Positions 1 to 7,515 of a DNA stretch of 64,000 nucleotides are shown here, piece after piece. Under the pieces are notes generated by a model. That model was not told the DNA's origin. It saw nothing but the letters and a program-made list of their open reading frames with translations, and searched no databases. Numbering within the stretch: position 1 is the first letter of the stretch; each line of letters begins with the position of its first letter. Source of the stretch: Nocardioides sediminis. GTDB taxonomy: Bacteria > Actinomycetota > Actinomycetes > Propionibacteriales > Nocardioidaceae. The stretch spans positions 284,922-348,921 of the forward strand of contig NZ_PZYZ01000004.1 in NCBI RefSeq assembly GCF_003047295.1, written 5' to 3'. Both the position numbers and the translations under genes were made by a program.

Positions 1-389
1 GCCGCGGGCTGGTGCTGCGCACCGACCTGCTGGGCGCGTGGTCGGGCTGGCTCACCCCGATCTTCGAGCCGCGGCGCTACGAGACGTGGTTCTTCGTCGC
101 CGTGCTGCCCGAGGGGCAGGTGACCCGCGACGTGTCCACGGAGTCGGCGTCGGTGCACTGGACGCCGGCCATCGCGGCCGTCGAGGCGGTCGAGGCCCGC
201 GAGATCCTGATGCTCCCCCCGACCTACCTCACCTGCCTCGACGTCGCCCAGCACCCGACCCCGGACCACGTGCTGGCCGAGGCCGCCGGGCGCACCGTCG
301 AGATGTTCACGCCGCAGGTCGTGTCGTCCGGGGACGAGTTCGTCCTCTCGATGCCGGAGCGGTACCGGCCCCTGGTGGCCTCGCGGTGA
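1..389 (+). CDS. NUDIX hydrolase, C-terminal part (5' end outside window)
   Basis: The frame is open from the window edge (first full codon at base 3) and stops at 387-389. About 128 residues remain. They read as the second half of a NUDIX-type hydrolase of the kind found beside MBL-fold hydrolases in actinobacteria: a W-x-TP segment followed by RRYETWFFVAVLP, then an acidic strand, a W-TP turn and a late LPPT motif. The NUDIX box itself should be upstream and is not visible, so the family call rests on the C-terminal pattern and the neighbour. The stop overlaps the GTG start of the MBL hydrolase (GTGA), so the two are probably co-translated. The substrate is unknown. Confidence 0.72.
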   Translation, partial: RGLVLRTDLLGAWSGWLTPIFEPRRYETWFFVAVLPEGQVTRDVSTESASVHWTPAIAAVEAVEAREILMLPPTYLTCLDVAQHPTPDHVLAEAAGRTVEMFTPQVVSSGDEFVLSMPERYRPLVASR

Positions 390-1186
390 GCTGGACGGGC
401 GGGTCGTTCGGCGCCTCGGGGACCTGCGTGCTCGCCCCCAACGCCGACGTGATGACCCTCGACGGCACCAACACGTGGGTGCTCTCGTCCGGCGAGCGCT
501 CGCTGGTCGTCGACCCGGGTCCCGAGATCGAGTCGCACCTCGACGCGGTCTCCGCGGTCGGCCGGGACGTCGTCGGCGTGCTGCTGACGCACCACCACGC
601 CGACCACTCCGAGGCGGCCCGCACGTTCGCGCAGCGGCACGGCTGCGGCGTACGGGCGCTCGACCCGGCCTACCGGCTGGGATCGGAGGGCCTCGGTGAG
701 GGCGACGTCGTCACCGTCGGCGACCTCGAGGTCCACGTCGTGGCGACCCCCGGGCACACCGCCGACTCGCTGTCCTTCGTGGTGCCGTCGGAGTCCGCGG
801 TGCTGACCGGCGACACCGTGCTCGGCCGCGGCACCACCGTCGTGGCCCACCCCGACGGCGAGCTGGGCGCCTACCTGGACTCCCTCGACCGGCTGCACGC
901 GCTGTGCTCGGCGCAGGGCATCACCTCGGTGTGGCCCGGGCACGGCCCGGTCATCGACGACGCGCTCGGTGCCCTCGACTTCTACCTCGCGCACCGCCGC
1001 GAGCGGCTCGGGCAGGTCCGGGACGCGTTGCGCGACCTGCACGCCATCGAGCGGGAGGGCGGGTCGTTCCCGCACGAGACCCTGCCGCGCGCGATCGTGG
1101 AGATCGTGTACGCCGACGTCGACCCGGTCCTGTGGGGCGCGGCCGAGCTGTCGGTGCGGGCGCAGCTGGCCTACCTCGCGCGCTGA
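386..1186 (+). CDS. MBL-fold metallo-hydrolase
   Basis: A 266-residue metallo-beta-lactamase-fold hydrolase. The zinc-binding signature THHHADHSE (about residues 69-77) is present, with further metal ligands in TPGHTADS, LTGDTVLG and WPGHGPV in the expected order. GTG at 386 overlaps the stop of the upstream NUDIX gene and gives a protein beginning close to the conserved NADVMTLDGTNTWVL segment; the open frame extends further upstream but only as antisense-like, low-complexity sequence. It resembles the Rv3677c-type hydrolase that lies near crp and nth in mycobacteria. Such proteins are glyoxalase II/RNase-like in fold, and the substrate here cannot be read from sequence. It is likely cytoplasmic, as no signal peptide is seen. 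Confidence 0.9.
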   Translation: MSWTGGSFGASGTCVLAPNADVMTLDGTNTWVLSSGERSLVVDPGPEIESHLDAVSAVGRDVVGVLLTHHHADHSEAARTFAQRHGCGVRALDPAYRLGSEGLGEGDVVTVGDLEVHVVATPGHTADSLSFVVPSESAVLTGDTVLGRGTTVVAHPDGELGAYLDSLDRLHALCSAQGITSVWPGHGPVIDDALGALDFYLAHRRERLGQVRDALRDLHAIEREGGSFPHETLPRAIVEIVYADVDPVLWGAAELSVRAQLAYLAR

Positions 1187-1225
1187 CCCTCGACTCCGGG
1201 GGGCCGCCGTCCTAGCGTGGCCGGC

Positions 1226-1747
1226 ATGACCTCCGACGCCGTGACCACCCTCTCCGCGGCCCTCGACCAGGCCGGCGGGCTGCTGGCGCTCGTGGCTCCG
1301 TCGGACCTCGACCGCCCGACGCCGTGCGACGGCTGGACCGTGCGCGAGCTGGGAGACCACCTGGCCGCCTCGCCCGGCCGGTTCCTCGAGATGGCGCGCG
1401 GCGGCTCCGTCGACTGGGGCGCCGGCTCGGGGATCCCGCAGGACCGCTGGGCCACGCAGTTCCGGGCGGACGCCGCGGCACTCCTCGCGCACTGGGAGTC
1501 CCAGGACGACGCGGGCGGGGCCGACTTCACAATCGCCGAGCTCGCGGTGCACTCCTGGGACCTCGCGCAGGCGGTCGACCCGGGCCGCTCGCTCGACGAC
1601 ACGGTCGCCGAGCGGGCACTGGCCGTGATGCGGCAGGGCCTGACCCCGGAGAACCGTGCCGGCGTCTTCGCGCCGGAGGTGCCCGTGGCCGACGACGCGT
1701 CGGTGCACGACCGGCTGGCGGCCTGGGCGGGGCGCACGCCGCGCTGA
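1226..1747 (+). CDS. TIGR03086-type metal-binding protein (mycothiol/DinB-like fold)
   Basis: A 173-residue protein with the maleylpyruvate-isomerase/mycothiol-dependent N-terminal fold. A DRPTPCDGWTVRELGDHL segment (about residues 33-50) supplies the first metal histidine, and ELAVHSWDLA supplies another. These proteins are DinB-like four-helix bundles that usually bind a divalent metal and often use mycothiol; the reaction here is unknown. ATG 1226 is preferred because a TAGCGT -10-like hexamer ends 7 nt upstream (1213-1218), which fits a leaderless transcript. A GTG at 1217 is the alternative. It stands alone, convergent with the aminotransferase downstream. Confidence 0.82.
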   Translation: MTSDAVTTLSAALDQAGGLLALVAPSDLDRPTPCDGWTVRELGDHLAASPGRFLEMARGGSVDWGAGSGIPQDRWATQFRADAAALLAHWESQDDAGGADFTIAELAVHSWDLAQAVDPGRSLDDTVAERALAVMRQGLTPENRAGVFAPEVPVADDASVHDRLAAWAGRTPR

Positions 1748-1754
1748 GGCGTCG

Positions 1755-1880
1755 TACGAGCTGTCTCGGGGGCGTCTGAGCGGACGTCCGACGGAGCGGC
1801 GACCGGCTCGTCGGACGCAGAGCGGGACGTCCGACGAGGCGGCTGCTCCGGCGACCGGGGTGTCGGACGTCCCGGACTAC
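1755..1880. repeat. Palindrome-rich intergenic element between convergent genes
   Basis: The gap between the DinB-like gene and the aminotransferase is built of overlapping inverted repeats. The clearest has 13-nt perfect arms, CGGGACGTCCGAC at 1823-1835 and its complement at 1862-1874. An earlier CGTCCGACG / CGTCGGACG pair forms a second stem. The end (1868-1880) is the complement of GTAGTCCGGGACG, a 13-mer that recurs at 9061-9073. It may act as a bidirectional terminator for the two convergent genes; there is no U tract. Confidence 0.65.
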
Positions 1881-2914
1881 GTCTGACGGTCAGCCAGGGC
1901 GCGCAGGACCGCCTCGACGTCGGCGTCGGAGTTGTAGAGGTGGAACGAGAGCCGCAGCCGCCCGGCCCGGACGGCAGCCCGGATGCCCGCCGCGGCGAGC
2001 CGCTCGGGCGCGTCGGGCGGGCAGCGCACCGACACGATCGCGGAGTCGCCGGCAGGCAGGCCGATGCCCTCGCGGAAGGCGTCGGCCAGGGCCAGGTCGT
2101 GGGCGTGGATCCGGTCGACGCCGACCTCGAGCAGCAGGTCGAGCGCGGGCGCGTGGCCGACCCAGCAACCCCAGGCGGGGGAGAGGTCGAACCGGCGGGC
2201 GTCGGGCGCCAGCCGCAGCGGCGGGCCGTAGATGGAGTCCCAGCGCGAGGCCCCGGCGTACCAGCCCGCGGCCAGCGTCGGCACCTCGTCGCGCAGCCCG
2301 GCTCCCACGGAGAGGAAGCAGGTGCCGCGGGGGCCGAGCAGCCACTTGTAGCCACCGGCCACGACGTAGTCGGCGACGAGCCCCTCGAGGGGGAGCCACC
2401 CGGCGGCCTGGGTGACGTCGACGAGCGTCCGGACGTCGTGCCGCGCCGCCGCCTCGGCGAGGCCGTCGAGGTCGAGCACGCGACCGTCGGAGGACTGCAC
2501 GGCCGAGACGGCGACCAGGTCGACCTCGTCGGAGATCGCGTCGAGGAGTCCGTCCAACGGCACGAGGCGTACGTCGAGCCCGGGCGTGCGCAGGAACGGG
2601 AAGAGGACCGAGGTGAAGTCCTCCTCCGCGGCGAGCACGACCGAGCCGGCGGGGAGGGACGCCGCGACGAGCCCCACGAACTGCGAGGTCTGGCTGCCGG
2701 TGGCCACGTCGTCCGGGGACCTGCCGAGCATCGCGGCGAACGCGGCGCGACCGCGCTCGACGTACGCGTCGACCGACACGGCGTCGACCTCACCGGCGGC
2801 CCGCGCCTCCTCGAAGGCGCACATGGCCTCGAGGCTGCGCCGCGGGGCGAGGCCGAGGGTCGCGGAGTTGAGGAAGGCCCCCGCAGGAGCGAACTCCTCG
2901 GGGGCCAGGCTCAC
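1877..2914 (-). CDS. Aminotransferase class V-fold PLP-dependent enzyme
   Basis: A 345-residue fold-type I PLP enzyme of the class V (cysteine desulfurase/isopenicillin-N-epimerase-like) group. The Schiff-base lysine is in VAGGYKWLLGPRG (about residues 187-199). Upstream are the phosphate-binding GSQTSQF and the conserved VDVTQAAGWLP segment carrying the PLP-pyridine aspartate. It opens FLNSATLGLAP, the usual N-terminal 'N-x-A-x-x-G' motif of the group. The start is GTG at 2912-2914. There is no SufE/IscU partner nearby, so a desulfurase role is not supported and the substrate is unknown. It runs in the same direction as crp, 16 nt downstream of it. Confidence 0.85.
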   Translation of the reverse strand: MSLAPEEFAPAGAFLNSATLGLAPRRSLEAMCAFEEARAAGEVDAVSVDAYVERGRAAFAAMLGRSPDDVATGSQTSQFVGLVAASLPAGSVVLAAEEDFTSVLFPFLRTPGLDVRLVPLDGLLDAISDEVDLVAVSAVQSSDGRVLDLDGLAEAAARHDVRTLVDVTQAAGWLPLEGLVADYVVAGGYKWLLGPRGTCFLSVGAGLRDEVPTLAAGWYAGASRWDSIYGPPLRLAPDARRFDLSPAWGCWVGHAPALDLLLEVGVDRIHAHDLALADAFREGIGLPAGDSAIVSVRCPPDAPERLAAAGIRAAVRAGRLRLSFHLYNSDADVEAVLRALADRQT

Positions 2915-2930
2915 GCGCGGCGGGATGGGA

Positions 2931-3608
2931 CTACCGGGCGCGGCGCGAGAGGCGCTCGACGTCCATGATCACGACCGAGCGCGGCTCGAGGCGGACCCAT
3001 CCGCGCGAGGCGAAGTCGGCCAGCGCCTTGTTGACGGTCTCCCGGGAGGCGCCGACGAGCTGGGCCAGCTCCTCCTGGGTGAGGTCGTGGTGGACGTGCA
3101 CGCCGTCGTCGGCCGTGCGGCCGAAGCGGTCGGCGAGGTCGAGGAGCGCCTTGGCGACCCGGCCGGGGACGTCGGAGAACACGAGGTCGGCGACGACGTC
3201 GTTGGACTTGCGCAGCCGGGCGGCGAGCTGGGACAGCAGGCCGCGCGCGACGATCGGACGGCCGTCGAGCCAGCGCAGCAGGTCCTCGTGGGAGAGCGAG
3301 GCGAAGGTCGCGTCCGTGACCGCGGTGACGGTCGCGGACCGCGGCCCCGGGTCGAAGAGGGAGAGCTCACCGAACATCTGCCCGGGACCCATGATCGCCA
3401 GCAGGTTCTCGCGACCGTCGGAGGACGAGCGGCCGAGCTTCACCTTGCCGTCGAGCACGATGTAGAGCTTGTCGCCCGAGTCTCCCTCGTGGAAGAGCAC
3501 GTCGCCGCGGCGGAGCTTGGTCTCGGCCATCGAGCCGCGCAGCGCCGTCGCCGCCTCGTCGTCGAGCGCGCTGAAGAGCGGTGCCTGACGAAGTACGTCG
3601 TTGTCCAC
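2931..3608 (-). CDS. crp: Crp/Fnr-family transcriptional regulator (cAMP receptor protein)
   Basis: A 225-residue global regulator with the length typical of actinobacterial Crp/GlxR. Residues about 1-115 form the cyclic-nucleotide-binding barrel; the phosphate-binding cassette GELSLFDPGPRSATVT carries the Glu and Arg-Ser expected for cAMP contact. A long dimer helix follows, and then a winged HTH with recognition helix in LTQEELAQLVGASRETVNKAL (split here over about residues 170-190). GTG at 3608 is chosen because GGGAGGG lies just upstream and the product then starts VDNDVLRQAPLF like its homologues. It is divergent from nth, as in mycobacteria. Candidate target sites occur in its own promoter and before the DUF485-actP operon. 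Confidence 0.95.
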   Translation of the reverse strand: MDNDVLRQAPLFSALDDEAATALRGSMAETKLRRGDVLFHEGDSGDKLYIVLDGKVKLGRSSSDGRENLLAIMGPGQMFGELSLFDPGPRSATVTAVTDATFASLSHEDLLRWLDGRPIVARGLLSQLAARLRKSNDVVADLVFSDVPGRVAKALLDLADRFGRTADDGVHVHHDLTQEELAQLVGASRETVNKALADFASRGWVRLEPRSVVIMDVERLSRRAR

Positions 3609-3663
3609 GAAGGTCCCTCCCGTGGTTCCGGCCGCCCATCGGGCCGCCCTGGTGGTTGCGCTG

Positions 3664-3687
3664 ATCCTAGCCGTGGTCTGCATCACA
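3664..3687 (-). promoter_or_regulatory. crp promoter with possible CRP autoregulatory site
   Basis: On the minus strand TAGGAT (complement of 3664-3669) is a good -10 element. Just upstream, at 3672-3687, is TGTGATGCAGACCACG: the left half matches the TGTGA-N6-TCACA consensus fully and the right half only in part. This suggests, without proving, that Crp binds its own promoter. Confidence 0.4.
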
Positions 3688-3774
3688 GGTGACAGCGACG
3701 CCACCGGCGGGGCCGATCCGTGGCCCGCCTCACGCCGGCAGGGCGGTGTCGGAGGTGGCCCGTAGTCTGTCCGC

Positions 3775-4503
3775 GTGCCCGCCAGCGCCTCCTCGACCGC
3801 CCCCGCCCCCCGTCCCGACACGGCCCTGGTCCGGCGCGCCCGCAAGATCGACCGGGTGCTGGCGCAGACCTACCCCGACGCCCGGTGCGAGCTCGACTTC
3901 GACACCCCGTTCGAACTGCTCGTCGTCACCGTCCTGAGCGCCCAGACCACCGACCGCCGGGTCAACGCCGTCCGCCCGACGCTCTTCGCGGCCTACCCGA
4001 ACGCGACGGCGATGGCCGCCGCGCCCCGCGAGCACCTCGAGGAGATCGTCGGGCCCCTCGGCTTCTTCCGCGCCAAGACCGACGCGCTGCTCAAGCTCAG
4101 CCAGGCCCTCGTCGAGCGCTACGACGGCGAGGTGCCCGGACGCCTCGAGGACCTCGTCACCCTGCCGGGCGTGGGCCGCAAGACCGCCCACGTCGTGCTG
4201 GGCAACGCCTTCGGTGTCCCGGGCATCACCGTCGACACCCACTTCGGCCGGCTCGTCCGCCGCTTCGGCTGGACCGAGGAGACCGACCCGGTCAAGGTCG
4301 AGCACGCCGTCGCGGCGCTGTTCCCCAAGCGCGACTGGACGATGCTCTCCCACCACGTCATCTGGCACGGCCGCCGCCGCTGCCACGCCAAGAAGCCGGC
4401 GTGCGGCGCGTGCCCGCTCGCCCGCCTCTGCCCGTCGTACGGCACCGGTCCGATCGACCCCGACGAGGCGGAGAAGCTGGTCAGGACCCAGGGGCCCGCG
4501 TGA
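3775..4503 (+). CDS. nth: Endonuclease III (DNA glycosylase/AP lyase)
   Basis: Endonuclease III, 242 residues, removes oxidised pyrimidines and cleaves abasic sites in base-excision repair. The helix-hairpin-helix LPGVGRKTA contains the catalytic lysine (about K136) and VDTHFGR contains the catalytic aspartate (about D154). A [4Fe-4S] cluster motif C-x6-C-x2-C-x5-C sits at about C203, C210, C213 and C219. GTG 3775 follows a TAGTCT -10-like element (3763-3768) by 6 nt, so the message is probably leaderless. It heads an operon with the thioredoxin-like, CoA-NUDIX and marP genes, all joined by 4-nt overlaps or a few bases. Confidence 0.96.
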   Translation: MPASASSTAPAPRPDTALVRRARKIDRVLAQTYPDARCELDFDTPFELLVVTVLSAQTTDRRVNAVRPTLFAAYPNATAMAAAPREHLEEIVGPLGFFRAKTDALLKLSQALVERYDGEVPGRLEDLVTLPGVGRKTAHVVLGNAFGVPGITVDTHFGRLVRRFGWTEETDPVKVEHAVAALFPKRDWTMLSHHVIWHGRRRCHAKKPACGACPLARLCPSYGTGPIDPDEAEKLVRTQGPA

Positions 4504-5006
4504 TCCGTTCCGTCCTGCTCGCGCTCGTCGTCGTCCTCGCGCTCACCTCCTGCTCCGCCGACGAGCCGGAGCGACCCACCACGCTTCCCGACGTCACCCT
4601 GGCGGGCTTCGACGGCGGCGAGGCCGTCGACCTCGGCGAGCTCCGGGGCCCCGCGCTGGTCAACCTGTGGGCCAGCTGGTGCGGACCCTGCCGCGAGGAG
4701 ATGCCGCTGCTCGAGGAGTTCCACCAGACGTACGGCGACGAGGTCGCCGTGCTGGGCATCGACTACCAGGACCAGCAGACGGCCAAGGCGGCCCAGCTGG
4801 TCGCGGACTCCGGGGTCACCTACCCGCTCGTGGCGGACCCGGCGGGCGCGATCAACGGCAAGGGTGCGTTCCCCAACCTCCGCGGGCTGCCGTTCTGGGC
4901 GCTGGTCGACGCGGAGGGCACCGTCACCCACCTCAAGGCCGGCGAGGTCGACTCGGTCGACGAGATCGTGACGATGGCGCAGGAGCACCTCGGGGTGAGC
5001 CTGTGA
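4500..5006 (+). CDS. TlpA-like thioredoxin-fold lipoprotein
   Basis: A 168-residue extracytoplasmic thioredoxin-fold protein. The N terminus is a lipoprotein signal with lipobox LTSC (about residues 14-17), and the active site WASWCGPC lies at about residues 55-62 with the AhpC/TSA-Redoxin features around it. The cis-proline segment reads [11 protein letters not shown]. It probably reduces disulfides or delivers electrons outside the membrane, as TlpA/ResA proteins do; a cytochrome c maturation role is possible but no ccs genes are in the window. GTG 4500 overlaps the nth stop (GTGA). The position matches Rv3673c in M. tuberculosis. Confidence 0.9.
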   Translation: MIRSVLLALVVVLALTSCSADEPERPTTLPDVTLAGFDGGEAVDLGELRGPALVNLWASWCGPCREEMPLLEEFHQTYGDEVAVLGIDYQDQQTAKAAQLVADSGVTYPLVADPAGAINGKGAFPNLRGLPFWALVDAEGTVTHLKAGEVDSVDEIVTMAQEHLGVSL

Positions 5007-5728
5007 GCGACCCCGTGACCGCGAGCGACGCGCTGCCCGACTGGCTGCGACCGGTCGTCGAGGCCTGCGCGGCGATCACCGTGGACGAGCTCACCCGGTT
5101 CGCGCCCCCCGAGGGCGGCGCCGCGCGACGTGGGGCGGTGCTGATGCTCTTCGCCGACACGGACGCCGACGGGGAGGGCGAGATCCTGCTCACCGAGCGG
5201 GCCCACCACATGCGCTCCCACCCGGGGCAGGTCTCCTTCCCCGGCGGCACGATCGACCCGGGCGAGACCCCGGTCGAGGCGGCTCTGCGCGAGGCCGAGG
5301 AGGAGATCGCCCTCGACCCGACCTCGATCGAGGTCTTCGGGGAGCTGCCCGAGCTCTGGCTGCCGCCCAGCAACTTCGCCGTCACCCCCGTGCTGGGCTG
5401 GTGGCGCGAGCGCGGAGAGGTCGGCATCGCCAGTCCCGACGAGGTCCACGAGATCCACCACGTCCCGATCAGCGAGCTGCTCGACCCCCGGCACCGCATC
5501 AGCGTGCGCCACCCCAGCGGCTGGCTCGGTCCGGGCTTCCTCATCGGGCCCGAGCGCGACGTGATCCTGTGGGGCTTCACGGCCGGGATCATCGCCCGCC
5601 TCTTCGACTTCCTCGATTGGTCGACCCCCTGGGACGCCGACCGGGTGCGTGACCTGCCGTCGTACATGCTGCAGGGTGATCCCACACCGGGGCAGGACCT
5701 CCGGCACCACACCAGACCGGGGGAGTGA
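5003..5728 (+). CDS. NUDIX hydrolase, CoA pyrophosphatase type
   Basis: A 241-residue NUDIX hydrolase. The segment RSHPGQVSFPGGTIDPGE is the signature that precedes the NUDIX box in CoA pyrophosphatases (NudL/PCD1), and the box continues with REAEEEI at the metal-binding glutamates. The usual late glycine of the box is an alanine here. It should split CoA or its oxidised forms to phosphopantetheine and ADP. GTG 5003 overlaps the thioredoxin gene stop by GTGA. The order nth, TlpA-like, CoA-NUDIX, serine protease equals Rv3674c-Rv3671c. Confidence 0.9.
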   Translation: MSDPVTASDALPDWLRPVVEACAAITVDELTRFAPPEGGAARRGAVLMLFADTDADGEGEILLTERAHHMRSHPGQVSFPGGTIDPGETPVEAALREAEEEIALDPTSIEVFGELPELWLPPSNFAVTPVLGWWRERGEVGIASPDEVHEIHHVPISELLDPRHRISVRHPSGWLGPGFLIGPERDVILWGFTAGIIARLFDFLDWSTPWDADRVRDLPSYMLQGDPTPGQDLRHHTRPGE

Positions 5729-5730
5729 GC

Positions 5731-6909
5731 ATGAACGTCCTCGACTGGTGCCTGGTCGCACTGGTGGGCATCTACGCGCTGTCGGGCTACTGGCAGGGCT
5801 TCGTCACCGGCGCCTTCGCCACCGCGGGGCTGCTGCTCGGCGGACTCTTCGGCGTGTGGCTGGCGCCGATCGCGCTCGGCGACGCCGAGCCCTCGCTGTG
5901 GGTCTCGCTCGGCGCGCTGTTCATCGTGATCCTCGCGGCGTCGCTGGGGCAGGCGCTGCTGCAGTACGCCGGCGCGCGCATCCGCTCACGCATCCGCTGG
6001 CAGCCGGTCCGGGCCTTGGACGCCGTCGGCGGGGCCGCCCTCAGCGCGGCCGCCGTGCTGGTCGTCGCCTGGGCGCTCGGGGTGGCGGTCTCCGGATCGC
6101 AGATCGGTGCGATCACCCCGACCGTGCGCGAGTCGACCGTGCTGGCCAAGGTCGACTCCGTGCTGCCGGGGCAGGCCGCCGGTGTCCTGCAGGCCTTCAA
6201 CAACGTGGTGGGGACGACGTTCTTCCCGCGCTACCTCGAGCCCTTCGCACCCGAGCGCATCGTCGAGGTCAAGGCAGGCCCGCGCCGGCTGCTCACCGAC
6301 CCGGACGTGGTCGACGCGCAGAGCAGCGTGCTCAAGGTACGCGGCACCAACGCGTGCGGCAGCGGCCTGGAGGGCACCGGCTTCCTCTACTCCGACGGCC
6401 GGCTGATGACCAACGCCCACGTCGTCGCCGGGGTGCGGCAGCCCGAGGTCGAGCTCGGCGACGGCACCAGCGTGACCGCGACCGTCGTGCACTACGACCC
6501 CGACATCGACGTGGCCGTGCTGGCCCTCGACGACGGCGACCTGCCCTCCCTCGCCTTCGACCGCGACGCCGGGCCCCAGGACGGCGTGGCCATCGTGGGC
6601 TACCCGCAGGACGGTCCCTACGACGTGCAGGCGGGCCGGATCCGGTCCGAGCAGCGGCTCCGCTCCCCGGACATCTACGGCGAGGGCGCGGTGATCCGCG
6701 AGGTGTTCTCCCTGCGGGGCCTCGTCCGGGCCGGCAACTCCGGCGGTCCGATCCTGTCCTCGGGGGGTGACGTGGTCGGGCTGGTGTTCGCCGCCTCGGT
6801 CACCGACCGCGACACCGGCTACGCCCTGACCGCCGACCAGGTGGCGGAGTCGGCGGCGCGCGGGCTGACGGCCGAGGAGGCCGTCGGCACCGGGGCCTGC
6901 ACCGGCTGA
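5731..6909 (+). CDS. marP: MarP-family membrane serine protease (CvpA domain plus trypsin-like domain)
   Basis: About 392 residues. The N-terminal ~150 residues carry four hydrophobic segments of the CvpA type, and the rest is a periplasmic chymotrypsin-fold protease. The catalytic triad is visible: His in LMTNAHVVAG (about H230), Asp in DPDIDVAVLAL (about D260) and Ser in RAGNSGGPIL (about S337). Two cysteines near the domain start (NACGSGLEGTG) and the very C terminus (GACTG) could form the stabilising disulfide known in M. tuberculosis MarP. MarP is needed for acid and oxidative stress resistance in that species. ATG 5731 has GGGGGAG 6 nt upstream; a GTG at 5725 overlapping the previous stop is the alternative. 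Confidence 0.9.
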   Translation: MNVLDWCLVALVGIYALSGYWQGFVTGAFATAGLLLGGLFGVWLAPIALGDAEPSLWVSLGALFIVILAASLGQALLQYAGARIRSRIRWQPVRALDAVGGAALSAAAVLVVAWALGVAVSGSQIGAITPTVRESTVLAKVDSVLPGQAAGVLQAFNNVVGTTFFPRYLEPFAPERIVEVKAGPRRLLTDPDVVDAQSSVLKVRGTNACGSGLEGTGFLYSDGRLMTNAHVVAGVRQPEVELGDGTSVTATVVHYDPDIDVAVLALDDGDLPSLAFDRDAGPQDGVAIVGYPQDGPYDVQAGRIRSEQRLRSPDIYGEGAVIREVFSLRGLVRAGNSGGPILSSGGDVVGLVFAASVTDRDTGYALTADQVAESAARGLTAEEAVGTGACTG

Positions 6910-6950
6910 GCCGCCGTCAGGCGGTCCTCAGGCGGTTGTCGGGTCCTGCG

Positions 6951-7349
6951 TCAGGCCCGGCCCTTGAGGGCGGAGGGGATCTCCTTGCCCTGGTTGATCG
7001 CCCGCTCCGGCGCCTTGACCTGCTTGACCTGCCGCACGCCGATGAAGGCCAGCAGGGCGGCCACGAGGACGTAGAAGCCGAAGACGATCAGGAAGCACCA
7101 CGCCAGGTCGAGCCCGGTCATGTTGATGAAGTAGGCGATCGCGACCGAGAGCATGATGATCGCCAGCACGGCGATGAAGGCCGCCCCGGCGAAGAGCCCG
7201 ATCCCGGTGCCGCCGTGCTTGACGCTGACCTTGAGCTCGGACTTGGCCAGCTGGATCTCCTTGGAGATCAGCGTGGAGATGTCGCGGCTGGCGTCGACGA
7301 CGAGGCCGCCGATCGTGGGATCGGTGTCCTTGACCGGGGTGGTGGCCAT
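6951..7349 (-). CDS. Phage-holin-superfamily (PF07332-like) small membrane protein
   Basis: A 132-residue protein with a charged amphipathic N-terminal region (residues 1-45) followed by two long hydrophobic segments (about 48-72 and 80-105) and a basic C tail. This is the layout of the actinobacterial 'phage holin family/Actinobacteriophage holin-like' proteins. They are found in ordinary chromosomal settings and there are no phage genes around it, so a lysis role is not supported. ATG 7349 has a GAAGGAAA ribosome site, and TAGGGT is a plausible -10 on the minus strand. It is convergent with marP and divergent from nhaA. Confidence 0.75.
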   Translation of the reverse strand: MATTPVKDTDPTIGGLVVDASRDISTLISKEIQLAKSELKVSVKHGGTGIGLFAGAAFIAVLAIIMLSVAIAYFINMTGLDLAWCFLIVFGFYVLVAALLAFIGVRQVKQVKAPERAINQGKEIPSALKGRA

Positions 7350-7428
7350 GTGGGTTTCCTTCGCGGGGTACGACGCTTCTCTGACGGTCGTGACCCTACA
7401 CAAGGCGGCCGACGTCACCGGCCACCGA

Positions 7429-7490
7429 TAGGATCGCCGGAGGTGAGCCGGGAAGTCTGGTCGGCCCGCGTCCAGCAGGTCGCGGAGTGA
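7429..7490 (+). promoter_or_regulatory. nhaA promoter with 15-codon leader ORF
   Basis: TAGGAT (about 7429-7434) is a -10 candidate for nhaA. Eight or nine nt downstream a GTG (7443) opens a 15-codon frame, VSREVWSARVQQVAE, which stops at 7490, 25 nt before the nhaA start. Its start could itself be a leaderless initiation codon. No attenuator structure is obvious, and the leader peptide is a hypothesis only. Confidence 0.35.
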
Positions 7491-7515
7491 CCCGACAGCG
7501 ACCCCGAAAGGCCGC

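Noticed and set aside
6951..7349. Holin-like protein as a sign of prophage
   Set aside because: No phage structural, lysis or replication genes are nearby, and the same protein type is found in core positions of actinobacterial chromosomes.
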